From contig JBCBMO010000004.1 in the NCBI GenBank assembly GCA_039822785.1, positions 124,001 to 188,000 on the forward strand: a DNA stretch of 64,000 bases. Reading direction: 5' to 3'. The first letter of the stretch is position 1. Every line of letters starts with the position of its first letter. Below the pieces are notes generated by a model. That model saw nothing but the letters and a program-made list of their open reading frames with translations, ran no database searches and was not told the DNA's origin. The translations under genes and the position numbers were made by a program. The DNA comes from Thermohalobaculum sp039822785 (GTDB lineage Bacteria > Pseudomonadota > Alphaproteobacteria > Rhodobacterales > Rhodobacteraceae). Of this stretch, positions 1 to 9,222 are shown in pieces.

Positions 1-888
1 GTTGCACTGGGCGAGGTCGATGACGGCGTTGTAGCCGGCGAGCGTCACCGCGGCGGCGGCACCCGCCAGGCACGCCCGCCAATCCGACGCGGCAGGTTCG
101 ACGATCAGGCCGTCGTGCGCGTGGCGGGCGGAGAGATCGGCGGCCAGGGCCGCGGCCTCCGGTCCGCCGGTGCGCAGCCGCCAGGGCCGTCCGGACCGGG
201 CGCTGGCGGCGGCCGCGATCTGCAGCAGCGCGCTGCCGAGGTCGCCGCCGCCGACGGAGACCACCACCTCGTCGCTCGGCAACGCCGCCACGCTAGGGGG
301 GGCGACGTAGCCGGTGTAGTGCGGCCGCGGGGCGAGATCGGCCGGCAGGGGCCAGCTGGCGTCGAGCGCCAGGAAATCCGGGTCGCCGTGGACCAACAGG
401 CAGTCGACAAGGGCGGCGAGGCGCGCGGCGGCCTCGGCGAGACGCGCGGGCTTGGAGGGCGGCTCGGGCAGATCGCGGACCGAGGCCGCGACGCGCACGG
501 CCGGGTTGGCCGCCTTCGCGGCGGCGATGGCGGCCTCGTACTCTGCGCTGAGGCGCCGACGGCCAAGGGGCCAGGTCTCGGTCACCAGCACATGGGGGCG
601 CCGTGCGGCAATGGTCGCGGCGATGACGTCACGCCTGTGCGCGTGGAGCGTTTCGTCGGCGGGGCGCCCGTCGGGCCCCAGGGGGCTGGCAAAATCCCGG
701 CCACGCACGGCGATCCAGGGGAGTTGGACGAGGTCGATGTCCCCGGTGGGAAGATGCTTAAGCGGCCGACCGCCCGACAGCACGGTGACCGTGGCGCCCG
801 CCAGCCGCGCAGCACGGGCAATCGCCAGGGTGCGCACTAGGTGACCGGTGCCGGAGAGGTGGCTGACGAGGAAGACGATGTGGATCAC
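1..888 (-). CDS. MurG-like glycosyltransferase (COG4671 type), C-terminus off the window
   Basis: The frame is open from a GTG at 888 to the left edge (296 codons, no stop), so the protein is incomplete at its C-terminus. Near residue 13 it has the GxGHLxR phosphate-loop-like motif of GT-B enzymes of the MurG/COG4671 type, then a VTETWPLGRR stretch and, further on, VSVGGGDLGSALL and VTLAGYN, which resemble the C-terminal nucleotide-sugar binding half. It probably moves a sugar from a nucleotide donor to an unknown acceptor in the cytoplasm. Its start overlaps the stop of the phosphatase gene by four bases (GTGA), so it is the fifth gene of a translationally coupled glycosyltransferase operon. 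It resembles the first gene of the same operon (3920-5137). The acceptor is unknown. Confidence 0.75.
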   Translation of the reverse strand, partial: MIHIVFLVSHLSGTGHLVRTLAIARAARLAGATVTVLSGGRPLKHLPTGDIDLVQLPWIAVRGRDFASPLGPDGRPADETLHAHRRDVIAATIAARRPHVLVTETWPLGRRRLSAEYEAAIAAAKAANPAVRVAASVRDLPEPPSKPARLAEAAARLAALVDCLLVHGDPDFLALDASWPLPADLAPRPHYTGYVAPPSVAALPSDEVVVSVGGGDLGSALLQIAAAASARSGRPWRLRTGGPEAAALAADLSARHAHDGLIVEPAASDWRACLAGAAAAVTLAGYNAVIDLAQCN

Positions 889-1499
889 GCGGCGTCTCCG
901 GTACCTGCCACCCGCGGGATGAGACGGACCGGCAGCGCGGGCGCCGTGGGCGTGCCGTCCGGCAGGAGGGTCAGGGGATAGAGCCGCCCGCGCTTGATCT
1001 CCACCGTGCCGCCGTCGGGCCCGGTCCAGCCGCAGGCCTGGCCCAGGATCACGCGCATCAGCGCCTTGTGGCAGACGACGAGGGCATCGGGTCCCTCGGC
1101 CAGGCGTGCGAGCGCCGGGCGGACGCGTTCCCAACCCTCCGCCGCGCTCTCCCCGCCTGGCGGGCGCCCGCGCCAGCCGAGGCGATGAACGGCCGGGGCC
1201 CCGCTCTCGGGGTCCTTGGGGACCTCCGCGGTCGTCAGCCCCTCCCAGTCGCCCCAGGAGAGTTCGACAAGGCCCGCATCGAGGCGGGGGCGGATGTGCG
1301 GCGCCAGCAGGTGCGCGGTATCGACGGCGCGGGACAGGGGAGAGGCGACGATGGCCACGCGGTCCCAGGGCGGGGGCAGGGCGAGGCCGCGCAGCGTCTG
1401 CCGCGCAGTCTCCGTCAGCGGGCGGTCGACGCGCCCCTGCAAGCGGCGCTCACCGTTCCAGTCGGTCGGGAAATGGCGCAGCAGGGCGATCCGGTTCAT
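885..1499 (-). CDS. Histidine phosphatase family protein
   Basis: A 204-residue protein of the phosphoglycerate mutase/histidine phosphatase superfamily. The catalytic loop reads LLRHFPTDWN with the phospho-accepting His9 (RHF instead of the usual RHG). Arg57 lies in ASPLSRAVDTA, the probable acid is Glu79 in VELSWGDWEG, and the second histidine is His144 in VVCHKALMR. All four active-site elements are present, so it should be an active phosphomonoesterase. Substrates vary across the family (sugar phosphates, nucleotides, phosphoproteins) and cannot be read here. Its four-base overlaps with glycosyltransferase genes on both sides suggest it acts on a sugar phosphate or a glycosylation intermediate; that is inference. 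Confidence 0.88.
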   Translation of the reverse strand: MNRIALLRHFPTDWNGERRLQGRVDRPLTETARQTLRGLALPPPWDRVAIVASPLSRAVDTAHLLAPHIRPRLDAGLVELSWGDWEGLTTAEVPKDPESGAPAVHRLGWRGRPPGGESAAEGWERVRPALARLAEGPDALVVCHKALMRVILGQACGWTGPDGGTVEIKRGRLYPLTLLPDGTPTAPALPVRLIPRVAGTGDAA

Positions 1500-2647
1500 G
1501 GCGCTCGCCTCGGGAGGAGCGCGCCGAGGGTGCTCGAGAGGGTGTCCGCGGCAGCCTCCAAGCTGTGGTCCGTCAAGACCGCCGCCCGGGCCGCGGTGGA
1601 GAGGGCAGCACGGGCGTGGGCCGCAAGGGCGATGGCGGCGGCCAGGGCCCGAGGATCGCCGGGGGCCGCCAACTGACCCGCGCGGACGACATCGCGGGCG
1701 GCAGGTCCGTCCTCCGCCACCACGGGAAGGCCGGCGGCCTGGGCTTCGAGCCAGACGAGACCGACGCCCTCGCCCACGCCGGGCCAGACGAGCAGGTCGG
1801 CCTCCTCCATTGCTCGTCGCACCGCGGGCGGCTCCAGGGCGCCCAGCCAGACCACCTGGTGGCCGAAGCGAGGGAACGGCGCGAAGAGCGCCTCCACCTC
1901 CGCGCGCAGGGGGCCGTCGCCGATGACGGTGAGCACAATGGGCTGCTCCAGCCGGCGCAGACCGCGGGCGAGGCGGCGATAGCTCTCCAGCTTGTCGCCG
2001 GGCCGCATCATGGCGACGGTCAGCACGCGCAGCGGGGTGGAGGCGGGTGTCCCCAGACGCGGCCCTGCGTCGCCCGGCTCCAGGAAGGGCGGCAGGGGCG
2101 TCATCCGCTCGGCATGGCCCGCGGCCTCAAGCGCCGGGCGATCGCGCGCGGTGGTCCAGAACAACCGGTCGGCCGCGGCGATGGCACGCTCGTTGGCGGC
2201 GGCAAACCGGGCCCAGGGACCCTCGCGGCGGCGTGGTGAGAGGGAGGGCTCAACGATGGCATAGGGGATCTCCAGCGCCGCGGCGACGGCGGGGCCTACC
2301 AGATCCGGCGCCTTGTAGTGGCTGTGGTAGGTCAGCCAGAGCTTCGCGCCGCCAGCGCGGCTGGCGATCAGCCGGTCGATCTCCTGCCCGGCGGCTTCCT
2401 CCAGCGCGGCCTGGGTGGCGAGATCGCCGTCGCGGTCGAAGATGCGCAAGGTAGAGACCAGCGACGGGCCAAAACCCGCGCGGCGGAGCGCGTCCATCGT
2501 CAGCCGCGCGATGGTGCGGTCGCCGGAGGGGACCGGGTGATCGGGCGATTTCATCGGCGCATAGAACGCGAGCGGGACGGCGTCGGGCCCTCTCTGGTCG
2601 GTAGCGCCAGGTGGCTCGAAAGGCGCGCGCTCGGCCATGAGCGTCAT
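1496..2647 (-). CDS. Glycosyltransferase, GT-B fold (GT4-like)
   Basis: 383 residues. The C-terminal half has a GT4-like layout: VLTVAMMRPGDKLESYRRLA begins the donor domain, and EADLLVWPGVGEGVGLVWLE ends in a partial E-x7-E type motif followed by AAGLPVVAEDGPAARDVV. The N-terminal half (FYAPMKSPDHPVPSGDRTIAR) matches GT4-type proteins encoded beside histidine phosphatases. The start is ATG at 2647, with a second in-frame ATG three codons later. It lies seven bases after the previous gene's stop and overlaps the phosphatase start by four bases. The role is sugar transfer in the cytoplasm; donor and acceptor are unknown. Confidence 0.85.
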   Translation of the reverse strand: MTLMAERAPFEPPGATDQRGPDAVPLAFYAPMKSPDHPVPSGDRTIARLTMDALRRAGFGPSLVSTLRIFDRDGDLATQAALEEAAGQEIDRLIASRAGGAKLWLTYHSHYKAPDLVGPAVAAALEIPYAIVEPSLSPRRREGPWARFAAANERAIAAADRLFWTTARDRPALEAAGHAERMTPLPPFLEPGDAGPRLGTPASTPLRVLTVAMMRPGDKLESYRRLARGLRRLEQPIVLTVIGDGPLRAEVEALFAPFPRFGHQVVWLGALEPPAVRRAMEEADLLVWPGVGEGVGLVWLEAQAAGLPVVAEDGPAARDVVRAGQLAAPGDPRALAAAIALAAHARAALSTAARAAVLTDHSLEAAADTLSSTLGALLPRRAP

Positions 2648-2654
2648 CGGGTGC

Positions 2655-3923
2655 TCAGGCCGCCGCGCGGTCTTGGGGGTGGCGCACGGTCTGCTCCTCC
2701 ATCGCCTCTCTCAGACGCTCGGCGATCAGGGCGATCCCTGCCTCCATCCCGAACTCGGCGGTCAGACGCGCATAGGCCGCCGCGCCGAGGCTTTGGCGCT
2801 GGGCCGGGTCTTGTGCCAGCGCGGCGAGGGCTTCGGCCAGCGCATCGGGATCGCCCGGGGGCACGAGCAGGCCCTCGCGCCCCTCGCGCAGAAACTCCGG
2901 GATCGCAGCGGCCCGGGTCGCGATCGTTGCGAGCTTCTGGGAGGCTGCCTCCATCAGGACATTCGGCAGCCCGTCACGATCCCCGTCTGCCGCGATCTTG
3001 GAGGGCAGCACAAACAGATCCGCCGCGCGCATGGCCTCGATCACCGCCGCGCGGTCCTGCTTGCCGCGCCAGTCGATGCGCCCCGACAGCCCAAGGCGCG
3101 CGGCTTGCGCCATCAGCGGCTTGGTCAGCTTGCCGCCGCCGATGTGCACGAAGCGCCAGTCGAGGTTCTGTGGCAGCCGGGCGAGGGCGCCCAGCAGGTC
3201 GTCGTAGCCCTTCTTCTCCACCAGCCGGCCGACGGAGAGGAAGGTGATGGGCCCCGTCCCCCCGGCCAGCCGGTCGGGCGGCGGTGGAAACTCGCGCAGA
3301 TCGAGGCCGTGATAGGCGAGGGCCACCGTCTCGGGCCGGTCGGCCAGATCGCGCAGATAGGCCGCGCCGGTAGCGGTGCAGGTGACGGCGAAACGGGCAT
3401 CGGCGAGCTTGTCCGCCACCTCGCGCTCGGGCGTGGTCCAGATGTCCTTGGCATGGGCCGAGACGCCCCAGCCGATCCCGCGCATCACCGCCGCATAGCG
3501 GGTCACCGAGCCGGGCGTGTGCAGGAAATGGACGTAGAGAAAGGCGATCCCCGGGGGCAGTTCCGCCGCCAGCACGCAGGCCTGGCCGAAGCGGCGCACC
3601 CGATTGCGGGTCAGATCGCGACGCAGATCACCGAGGAAGAGCCGCAGGGCATGGCCAAAGCCGGGCCGCCGCCAGACGCGTGCCAGACCGCGCAGCACCC
3701 GCAGCGGCTCGACGTGCAGGTACTCCGGCAGATAGCGCGGGGTGGCCCGGATCTGCCGATGGATCGGATGGATCCGGTCGTCATAGGGCGCGCGCAGGCT
3801 CCAGATGTCGAAGGCGAAGCCGCGGTCCTCCAGCGCCTTCAGCTCCTGCGCGATAAAGGTCTCCGAGAGGCGCGGATACCCCTTCACGACGACCGCGAGG
3901 CGGTGGGTCGGATCTTCGGTCAT
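2655..3923 (-). CDS. GT4 family glycosyltransferase (colanic acid WcaL-like)
   Basis: 422 residues with a typical GT4 architecture. The N-terminus carries YPRLSETFIAQEL (about residues 16-28), a signature of exopolysaccharide GT4 enzymes. The C-terminal Rossmann half has LSVGRLVEKKGYDDLL, then LFVLPSKIAADGDRDGLPNVLMEA, with the glutamate of the E-x7-E region replaced at its first position by Asp, and IPEFLREGREGLLVPPGD. It should transfer a hexose to a growing glycan or glycolipid on the cytoplasmic face. Its start overlaps the upstream glycosyltransferase stop by four bases (ATGA), so the whole set is one transcription unit. Confidence 0.9.
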   Translation of the reverse strand: MTEDPTHRLAVVVKGYPRLSETFIAQELKALEDRGFAFDIWSLRAPYDDRIHPIHRQIRATPRYLPEYLHVEPLRVLRGLARVWRRPGFGHALRLFLGDLRRDLTRNRVRRFGQACVLAAELPPGIAFLYVHFLHTPGSVTRYAAVMRGIGWGVSAHAKDIWTTPEREVADKLADARFAVTCTATGAAYLRDLADRPETVALAYHGLDLREFPPPPDRLAGGTGPITFLSVGRLVEKKGYDDLLGALARLPQNLDWRFVHIGGGKLTKPLMAQAARLGLSGRIDWRGKQDRAAVIEAMRAADLFVLPSKIAADGDRDGLPNVLMEAASQKLATIATRAAAIPEFLREGREGLLVPPGDPDALAEALAALAQDPAQRQSLGAAAYARLTAEFGMEAGIALIAERLREAMEEQTVRHPQDRAAA

Positions 3924-5137
3924 TCACCGGCCGCGGCGTAGGGCGTCATGAGATCGGCGGCGCGCTCGACGATGGCGTCCAGGCCGCCGAGCAGATCGCA
4001 TTGTGCCGCCTCCGACGGGCGGGGCTGATCGGCGAGCGCACGGATCGCGCGGGCCATGGCCGTTGCCTCAAGACCGTCGCGCTCGGGCGTCAGCATCCGC
4101 AGCAGCCCCATCTTCTCCGCCGCGGCGGCGCGGATCAGCTGCTCGCGCCGGGGTTTGGTGCGGGGGGCAATGATCGCGCGGCGATCGGCCGAGAGGATCT
4201 CGCAGAAGGTGTTGTAGCCGCCCATGGCCACGACGCCAGCAGCGCTTGCCAGCAGCCGCTCGAGCCGCGGCGTGAAGCCGATGGCGCTGACCCGGTCCCC
4301 CAGCGCCGCGACCCGGGCGTCGAAGTCGGCGCGGGCACTGGCGGAGAGGAAGGGCCCATAGACGATATGCGCCGCCGGCCGGAGGGTGGGGTCGTGCTCA
4401 TAGGCGCGGATCACCCAGTCGATCAGGGCCTCGCCGTCGCCACCGCCGCCGGTGGTGACCAGCAGATAGGGCTCGGCGGGCATCTCGCCCTCCGCCTCCG
4501 CCGGCCAGTCCGGCAGCTCGCGGCGCAGATAGCCAGTATAGACCGTGCGCGCGGCCATGCGCGCCGACAGGCCGAGGCCGTCGAGGGGGCGGCAGATCTC
4601 CTGCACGCCGTAGACCCAGATCTCGTCGTAAAAGCGCTCCACGGCGCTGATTGCGTCCTTGCGCTCCCACTCGGGCTTCAGCGTCGCCTCGTCGTCCAAG
4701 ACGTCGCGGACGCCAAGGACGATCTTTGTGCCGCGGCTGCGCAGCTTGGCTAGCGTGCCCGCCAATTCCTGGCGCAGGCCCCAGGGCTCCTTGTCGACGA
4801 TCAGGACCTGGGGGTCGAACTCCTCCGCCGTCGCCTCGATCACCGCGCCGCGCAGCGCCGCCATGGCATCGATATCCAGCGTCAGGTTCGAGGCGGTGTA
4901 GCTGCCGTCCGCGTGTTTCACGACGCCGGGCAGGCGCACGTGGTCGACCCTGGGCGGAAAGTCGAAGCGCCCGGCGATGGGTGAGCCCGTGACGATCAAC
5001 GCGGAGGCATCCTCCAGCCCCTCCACCAGCGCGCTCGCAATGGTGCGCGACCGGCGCAGGTGCCCCAGCCCGAAGGTGTCATGGCTATAGAGAAGAGCGC
5101 GGCCCCCACCATGCCGCGCTGGATAGTCGGATGGCAT
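3920..5137 (-). CDS. MurG-like glycosyltransferase (COG4671 predicted glycosyltransferase)
   Basis: 405 residues, first gene of the left-hand operon. Residues 21-29 read TFGLGHLRR, the GxGHLxR loop of MurG-like GT-B enzymes. LIVDKEPWGLRQEL and VLGVRDVLDD follow, and the C-terminal half has LLVTTGGGGDGEALIDW and VVAMGGYNTFCEIL, the latter resembling the UDP-sugar-binding GGxNT region. This pattern fits the COG4671 'predicted glycosyltransferase' group. It probably works in the cytoplasm on a nucleotide sugar. Divergent from the MscS-type gene across a 265-base spacer that must hold both promoters; I could not pick out convincing -35/-10 boxes there. Confidence 0.83.
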   Translation of the reverse strand: MPSDYPARHGGGRALLYSHDTFGLGHLRRSRTIASALVEGLEDASALIVTGSPIAGRFDFPPRVDHVRLPGVVKHADGSYTASNLTLDIDAMAALRGAVIEATAEEFDPQVLIVDKEPWGLRQELAGTLAKLRSRGTKIVLGVRDVLDDEATLKPEWERKDAISAVERFYDEIWVYGVQEICRPLDGLGLSARMAARTVYTGYLRRELPDWPAEAEGEMPAEPYLLVTTGGGGDGEALIDWVIRAYEHDPTLRPAAHIVYGPFLSASARADFDARVAALGDRVSAIGFTPRLERLLASAAGVVAMGGYNTFCEILSADRRAIIAPRTKPRREQLIRAAAAEKMGLLRMLTPERDGLEATAMARAIRALADQPRPSEAAQCDLLGGLDAIVERAADLMTPYAAAGE

Positions 5138-5402
5138 GGCGCATCCTTTTCCACGACGTTGCTCTTAACTATCCTGGGCAATCGTCCGTCAACAACCCTC
5201 CGAAAGCGGACTGTCGGCAATCGGGTAGAGTTGTGATCCCTCTGCCGCTGTCGGAGGACGTGACGCACCGATCACGGCGTTTTCAGCGTTTTAGCGCACC
5301 AGGTTGTTTCAACGGCTCGCCAAGCGGGTGCAAATGACGCCTAATTCAGGGGCAATGGCGATGCTGGGTTCGGCCCGGCGGTCAGGAAGGAACGACGACG
5401 CG

Positions 5403-8081
5403 ATGCGTAGCGCGCAGGCGGTAGCGCGGGTTTGGCGACAGGGGGGCGTCCTGGCGGCGGCCTTGATGGCCTGTCTGCTGCTGAGCCTGACCCCGGCCAT
5501 GGGGCAAATCTCGCCGCTCGACTTCGGCACTCTGCTGGGGGACGAGGCGACCGAGAGCGAAGCGCCGCCCCAGCAGTCCCGCCCCTTCACCGGTTTCCGC
5601 TCGACCGAGGGCAACAGCGCAGAGGACTATCGCCGCGCGTTTTCGAGCGAAGCCCTGGCGGTGCCCGATGCACCCTCCGGCATGACGCTGTCCATCGAAG
5701 GGGTCGGGGATTACGCCCGGATCTTCCGCCTGCGTGCGATCGCCATCATCAAACGCATGCCCGATGCGCTGGGAGAGGTGAACCGGACGCTGCAGGCAGC
5801 AAGCCCCACGGGACGGCCGAAGCACTTTCTGGGCATCGCCATCTTCGCGGGGTTGCTGCTGGTCCTGGGCCGGGCGGTGGCGGAACTGTTCCTGGCCTAT
5901 CTCGCCCGGCCGGTCTTTGTGCGCATGCAGCGTCCCAATCCTTCGGGGATCGGGGAGAAGCTGCCGGTGCTGGTGGTGCGGCTGATCCTGACGATCATCA
6001 CTGTGGTGATCATCTGTTTGGTGGCGACCGGCGTGGGCGTCGCCTTTTACGATGGCCATGCGCCGACGCTGATCACCGCACTCGTCGTCTTTGGCACCTA
6101 TGGCGCGATCATGATCGCCCATACCTTTTGGCGGGTCGTGCTATCGCCCTTCCTGCCGGATTACCGGCTGCCGGCCATCGGTGATCGACCCGCGCGCAGG
6201 CTCTATCGGTGGATGACGGCGGCCTCGGTTGCCGGGATCGGGGCGGCGGCCTTCTCCCACTGGATCGAGGCGCTGGGGCTGCCGCGTGAGGTGCTGGTCA
6301 TCGTCACGCTGTCGCTGACGCTGCTGGCCATGATGGCGCTGGTGGCGGCGCTGCGGGCGAACTATCGCACGATCACCGCGATCCTCAGCGGCGGGCTGAA
6401 GCCGGACGCCGAGCCGATGACCGCGCCCGATCTCGCCATGGATGCGCCGCCGCGCCGGCCGACCTGGCTGCAGCGGCTGGTGGCAATCGCCTGGGCGCCG
6501 GTGGCGATCCTCTTCATGCTCGTCACCTGGGGTGACCTGGTCTTCCGGATGGTCATGGGCATCGACGCGGGCGCCGAGCGGATCATCGCGCCCTTCACGG
6601 TCCTGGTCGCCACCATGGCGGTCTATTCGCTGGTGCTCTTCGCGGCCGACCGCGTCTTCTCCCGCGGCCGCCGCATCCGGCAGATCAACGCGGAGGCCGC
6701 CGCCCGCGCCGCCGCGGAGGAGGCTGCCGCTGCGGCAGAAGCCACAGCCGCCCAGGAGGCCGCCGAAAGCGCTGACGGCGCCCCGGCACTTACCGGCGAC
6801 GCCCAGTCGGCCCAGTCGGCCCATTCGGCCCATTCAGCCCAGACAGCCCAGTCCCAGTCGGCCCTGCCGTCGGGCGTCGGCCCCTATCCGCGCACCGACG
6901 GGGGCAGCAGCGGGCAGGAGGGCGAGGCCTCGGATGAGGACGGTGCGACGGGTGGGCCCGGCGTCTCGGCCCCCAGCCGCCGCGCGCTGGCCGAAAGCGG
7001 CAGCGGCGGCATGCGCACCTTCGAGGATCTGGCCTTCCGCATCGCCAGCCTCCTCGCCATCGGCACCGGCCTGTGGCTGGTGATCTGGTACTGGGGCGGC
7101 GTTGGCATGTTCGCCGAGAACGCGCTTTTCGGGATCGTCGAGGACGTCATCGACGTCGTCCTGATTGGCTATGTCGTCTTCCACGCCACGCGCATCTGGC
7201 TGGACCAGAAGATCATGGAGGAGGTGGGCGAGGAGGATCCCAACGCCTCGATCATGGACGGGGAGGGCGGGGGCGCCGGCGCGACCCGCCTGGCGACCCT
7301 GCTGCCGCTGATCCGCAACCTGGTGCTCAGCGTGATCACGATCAGCGTGGCGCTGTTGGTCGCGATCGAGATGGGGGTCAACGTGGCGCCGCTGTTTGCG
7401 GGTGCCGGCATCGTGGGCATCGCCATCGGCTTCGGCGCGCAGACGCTGGTGCGCGACATCATCTCCGGCGCCTTCTTCCTGCTCGACGATGCCTTCCGTA
7501 AGGGCGAGTACATCGACGTGGGCACGGTGAAGGGCACGGTCGAGAAGATCTCCGCCCGCTCCTTCCAACTCCGCCACCACCTAGGGATGCTGCACACTAT
7601 CCCCTTCGGCGAGATCCAGTATCTGACGAACTTCAGCCGCGACTGGGTGATGATGAAGCTGCCGCTGCGCCTGACCTACGACACGGATGTCGAGAAGGTG
7701 CGTAAGCTGGTGAAGAAGCTCGGGATAAAGCTGTTGGAGGACCCGGCTGTCGGCCATCTGTTCCTGCAACCGCTCAAGAGCCAGGGCGTGATCATGATGG
7801 AGGACTCGGCGATGATCGTCCGGGTGAAGTTCATGACCCGCCCCGGCGACCAGTGGGTGACCCGCAAGAAGGTCTATGCCGAGATCCGCGATCTCTTCGA
7901 GCGCGAAGGCATCAAGTTCGCCCACCGCGAGGTCACCGTCCGCATCCCCGACGAGGTTGGCGGCAAGCCGGTCGGCGAGGAGCAGCGCGAGGCCATCGGC
8001 GCCGCCGCCCGCGCCAACCTGGACGTGATCGAGGCGGAGGCGATGCGCCCCACCGGCACCGGCCCCGCCGACGTCCGCTGA
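5403..8081 (+). CDS. Mechanosensitive ion channel, MscS family (large, multi-TM)
   Basis: I chose ATG 5403 (892 residues) over the upstream start at 5304 because it opens directly into a signal peptide (MRSAQ... LLLSLTPAMG) and has AGGAAGG about 12 bases before it. The N-terminal half has several membrane spans, then a low-complexity Ala/Gln/Ser linker (about residues 430-540), and then the MscS core from about residue 635. NVAPLFAGAGIVGIAIGFG is the Gly/Ala-rich pore helix, followed by GAQTLVRDIISG and a beta domain around GEYIDVG. It is expected to open in the inner membrane when turgor rises. The size and N-terminal extension are like the long MscS/YbdG/MscK-type paralogues rather than short MscS. 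No operon partner follows. Confidence 0.88.
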   Translation: MRSAQAVARVWRQGGVLAAALMACLLLSLTPAMGQISPLDFGTLLGDEATESEAPPQQSRPFTGFRSTEGNSAEDYRRAFSSEALAVPDAPSGMTLSIEGVGDYARIFRLRAIAIIKRMPDALGEVNRTLQAASPTGRPKHFLGIAIFAGLLLVLGRAVAELFLAYLARPVFVRMQRPNPSGIGEKLPVLVVRLILTIITVVIICLVATGVGVAFYDGHAPTLITALVVFGTYGAIMIAHTFWRVVLSPFLPDYRLPAIGDRPARRLYRWMTAASVAGIGAAAFSHWIEALGLPREVLVIVTLSLTLLAMMALVAALRANYRTITAILSGGLKPDAEPMTAPDLAMDAPPRRPTWLQRLVAIAWAPVAILFMLVTWGDLVFRMVMGIDAGAERIIAPFTVLVATMAVYSLVLFAADRVFSRGRRIRQINAEAAARAAAEEAAAAAEATAAQEAAESADGAPALTGDAQSAQSAHSAHSAQTAQSQSALPSGVGPYPRTDGGSSGQEGEASDEDGATGGPGVSAPSRRALAESGSGGMRTFEDLAFRIASLLAIGTGLWLVIWYWGGVGMFAENALFGIVEDVIDVVLIGYVVFHATRIWLDQKIMEEVGEEDPNASIMDGEGGGAGATRLATLLPLIRNLVLSVITISVALLVAIEMGVNVAPLFAGAGIVGIAIGFGAQTLVRDIISGAFFLLDDAFRKGEYIDVGTVKGTVEKISARSFQLRHHLGMLHTIPFGEIQYLTNFSRDWVMMKLPLRLTYDTDVEKVRKLVKKLGIKLLEDPAVGHLFLQPLKSQGVIMMEDSAMIVRVKFMTRPGDQWVTRKKVYAEIRDLFEREGIKFAHREVTVRIPDEVGGKPVGEEQREAIGAAARANLDVIEAEAMRPTGTGPADVR
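6801..6863 (+). repeat. Tandem 9-bp repeats inside the MscS linker
   Basis: About six imperfect copies of a 9-base unit GCC-CAG/CAT-TCG run in frame and code for AQS/AHS triplets. The unit is codon-sized, so copy number can change without a frameshift, giving linkers of variable length between the N-terminal membrane part and the channel core. The repeat lies in a Gln/Ser/Ala-rich linker without predicted structure. Confidence 0.8.
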
Positions 8082-8148
8082 TCCTCACGGCGGACCGGAG
8101 CGCGCTGCCATTCGGAGGCTGCGCGCCAGCGGCCCGTTTCAGCGCCGC

Positions 8149-8625
8149 CTACTGGGTCGGGACCGGTTTGAACTTGTCCGTCGGATGCGCCTCGTCTGCG
8201 CTTGAGAACTGAGGCGTCGCCGCGGGCAGTGCGGGTTCGACCGCGGTCTCGACCTCCGCCGGGGCGACGGCGGGCTTCGTGGGGATGTGGCTCGCGCCGG
8301 CCCAGCCGTCGTTCTTGCCGTAGCCCGCGATGTACATCTGCACCCGCTTGATCTCGTCGCCATGGGGCGTCAGCAGACAGCGCAACTGCTCGCGCGCATC
8401 GTTCGCCATCGTCGCGTCCACATGGACCAGGATATGGCGCAGGTCGCGCCTGTTAATCCGCGTGATCTCGACATTCGTGGCGCCGTAGGTGTCCTCGAGC
8501 AGCGCCTTGCAGTTGGCCGCGCCCCGCTCGCTGCGCGGCGGGGTATCGGCGCTCGCCGGTGCTGCCAGAAGCAGGGCGCAAAGGGCGGCCGTCGCGATGC
8601 CTGCACCGCTCAGTTTCATAGACAT
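8149..8625 (-). CDS. Hypothetical periplasmic protein
   Basis: Start chosen at ATG 8625 (158 residues, MSMKLSGAG...) because GGAGGG lies seven bases upstream; the longer start at 8640 has no such site. A clear signal peptide ends at APASA-DT. The mature part is small, with two cysteines (in ANCKALL and LRCLLTP) that could pair, a basic helix NRRDLRHILVHVD and a Pro/Ala-rich acidic tail. I do not recognise the family. Exported, single gene, between the MscS gene (convergent) and the DUF465 gene. Confidence 0.65.
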   Translation of the reverse strand: MSMKLSGAGIATAALCALLLAAPASADTPPRSERGAANCKALLEDTYGATNVEITRINRRDLRHILVHVDATMANDAREQLRCLLTPHGDEIKRVQMYIAGYGKNDGWAGASHIPTKPAVAPAEVETAVEPALPAATPQFSSADEAHPTDKFKPVPTQ

Positions 8626-8713
8626 TGTCGGACCCTCCATCCGCCGGCCATGCCCTGCTTTGCCGTCACCTCGACCGGGCAGCGGGGCAGGCCGTTTTCT
8701 GTTCTATGAAACC

Positions 8714-8953
8714 CTAGCTCATTGCGAGGGCGGCGCGAAGGGTGTCCAACAGCGCAAGCCGTTCCTTCTTCATTTCGGAAAGATGATCGTCCGAGGTGGG
8801 CTCCACATCGGTCTCAGCGCGGTGAATGGCGCGATTGAGGACGTGGTAAGCCTCGGTCTGGCGGGCGAAATGGGCATCCTCCGCGGCGCGCGCCTGCACC
8901 GCCTCGGCGGGTATCTCGAGCATCTCTGGCAAATCATGCGGCACGTGGCTCAT
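8714..8953 (-). CDS. YdcH family protein (DUF465)
   Basis: 79 residues. The sequence follows the alphaproteobacterial YdcH/DUF465 pattern: MSHVPHDLPE at the start, DAHFARQTEAYHVLNRAIHR in the middle, and MKKERLALLDTL near the end. The fold is a short two-helix hairpin, probably coiled coil. Its function is unknown. These proteins are small, cytoplasmic and widespread in Proteobacteria. A single-gene unit here, read away from the TauE-like exporter. Confidence 0.9.
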   Translation of the reverse strand: MSHVPHDLPEMLEIPAEAVQARAAEDAHFARQTEAYHVLNRAIHRAETDVEPTSDDHLSEMKKERLALLDTLRAALAMS

Positions 8954-9222
8954 GGGTCTCCCTCCGGGTCATTGGCGCCTTTGGCGGCGCTATCGCGTCA
9001 GGATGGAACGCGGCGCACAGCCGCTGCCTTGCGCCATGTCAACCGGTCGCGCCCCCGCGACGGGAGCTGAGCTGGGTCCAAGCGCGCCTGAGCTAAGCGC
9101 GAGCGGGGCAGGCGTGTCACGCTTGGGCCGGGATGTGCCGTGGCGCCGGCGCTGCGGCGTCATCGGGCTGGCCTGTGGAGGGGGCGAACGGTAGACCAGG
9201 ATACCGACGCGAGGACGTACCG

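Noticed and set aside
105..840. Overlapping plus- and minus-strand frames in the first 840 bases
   Set aside because: The COG4671-type glycosyltransferase frame on the minus strand matches its family and couples to the next gene; the others are shadows.
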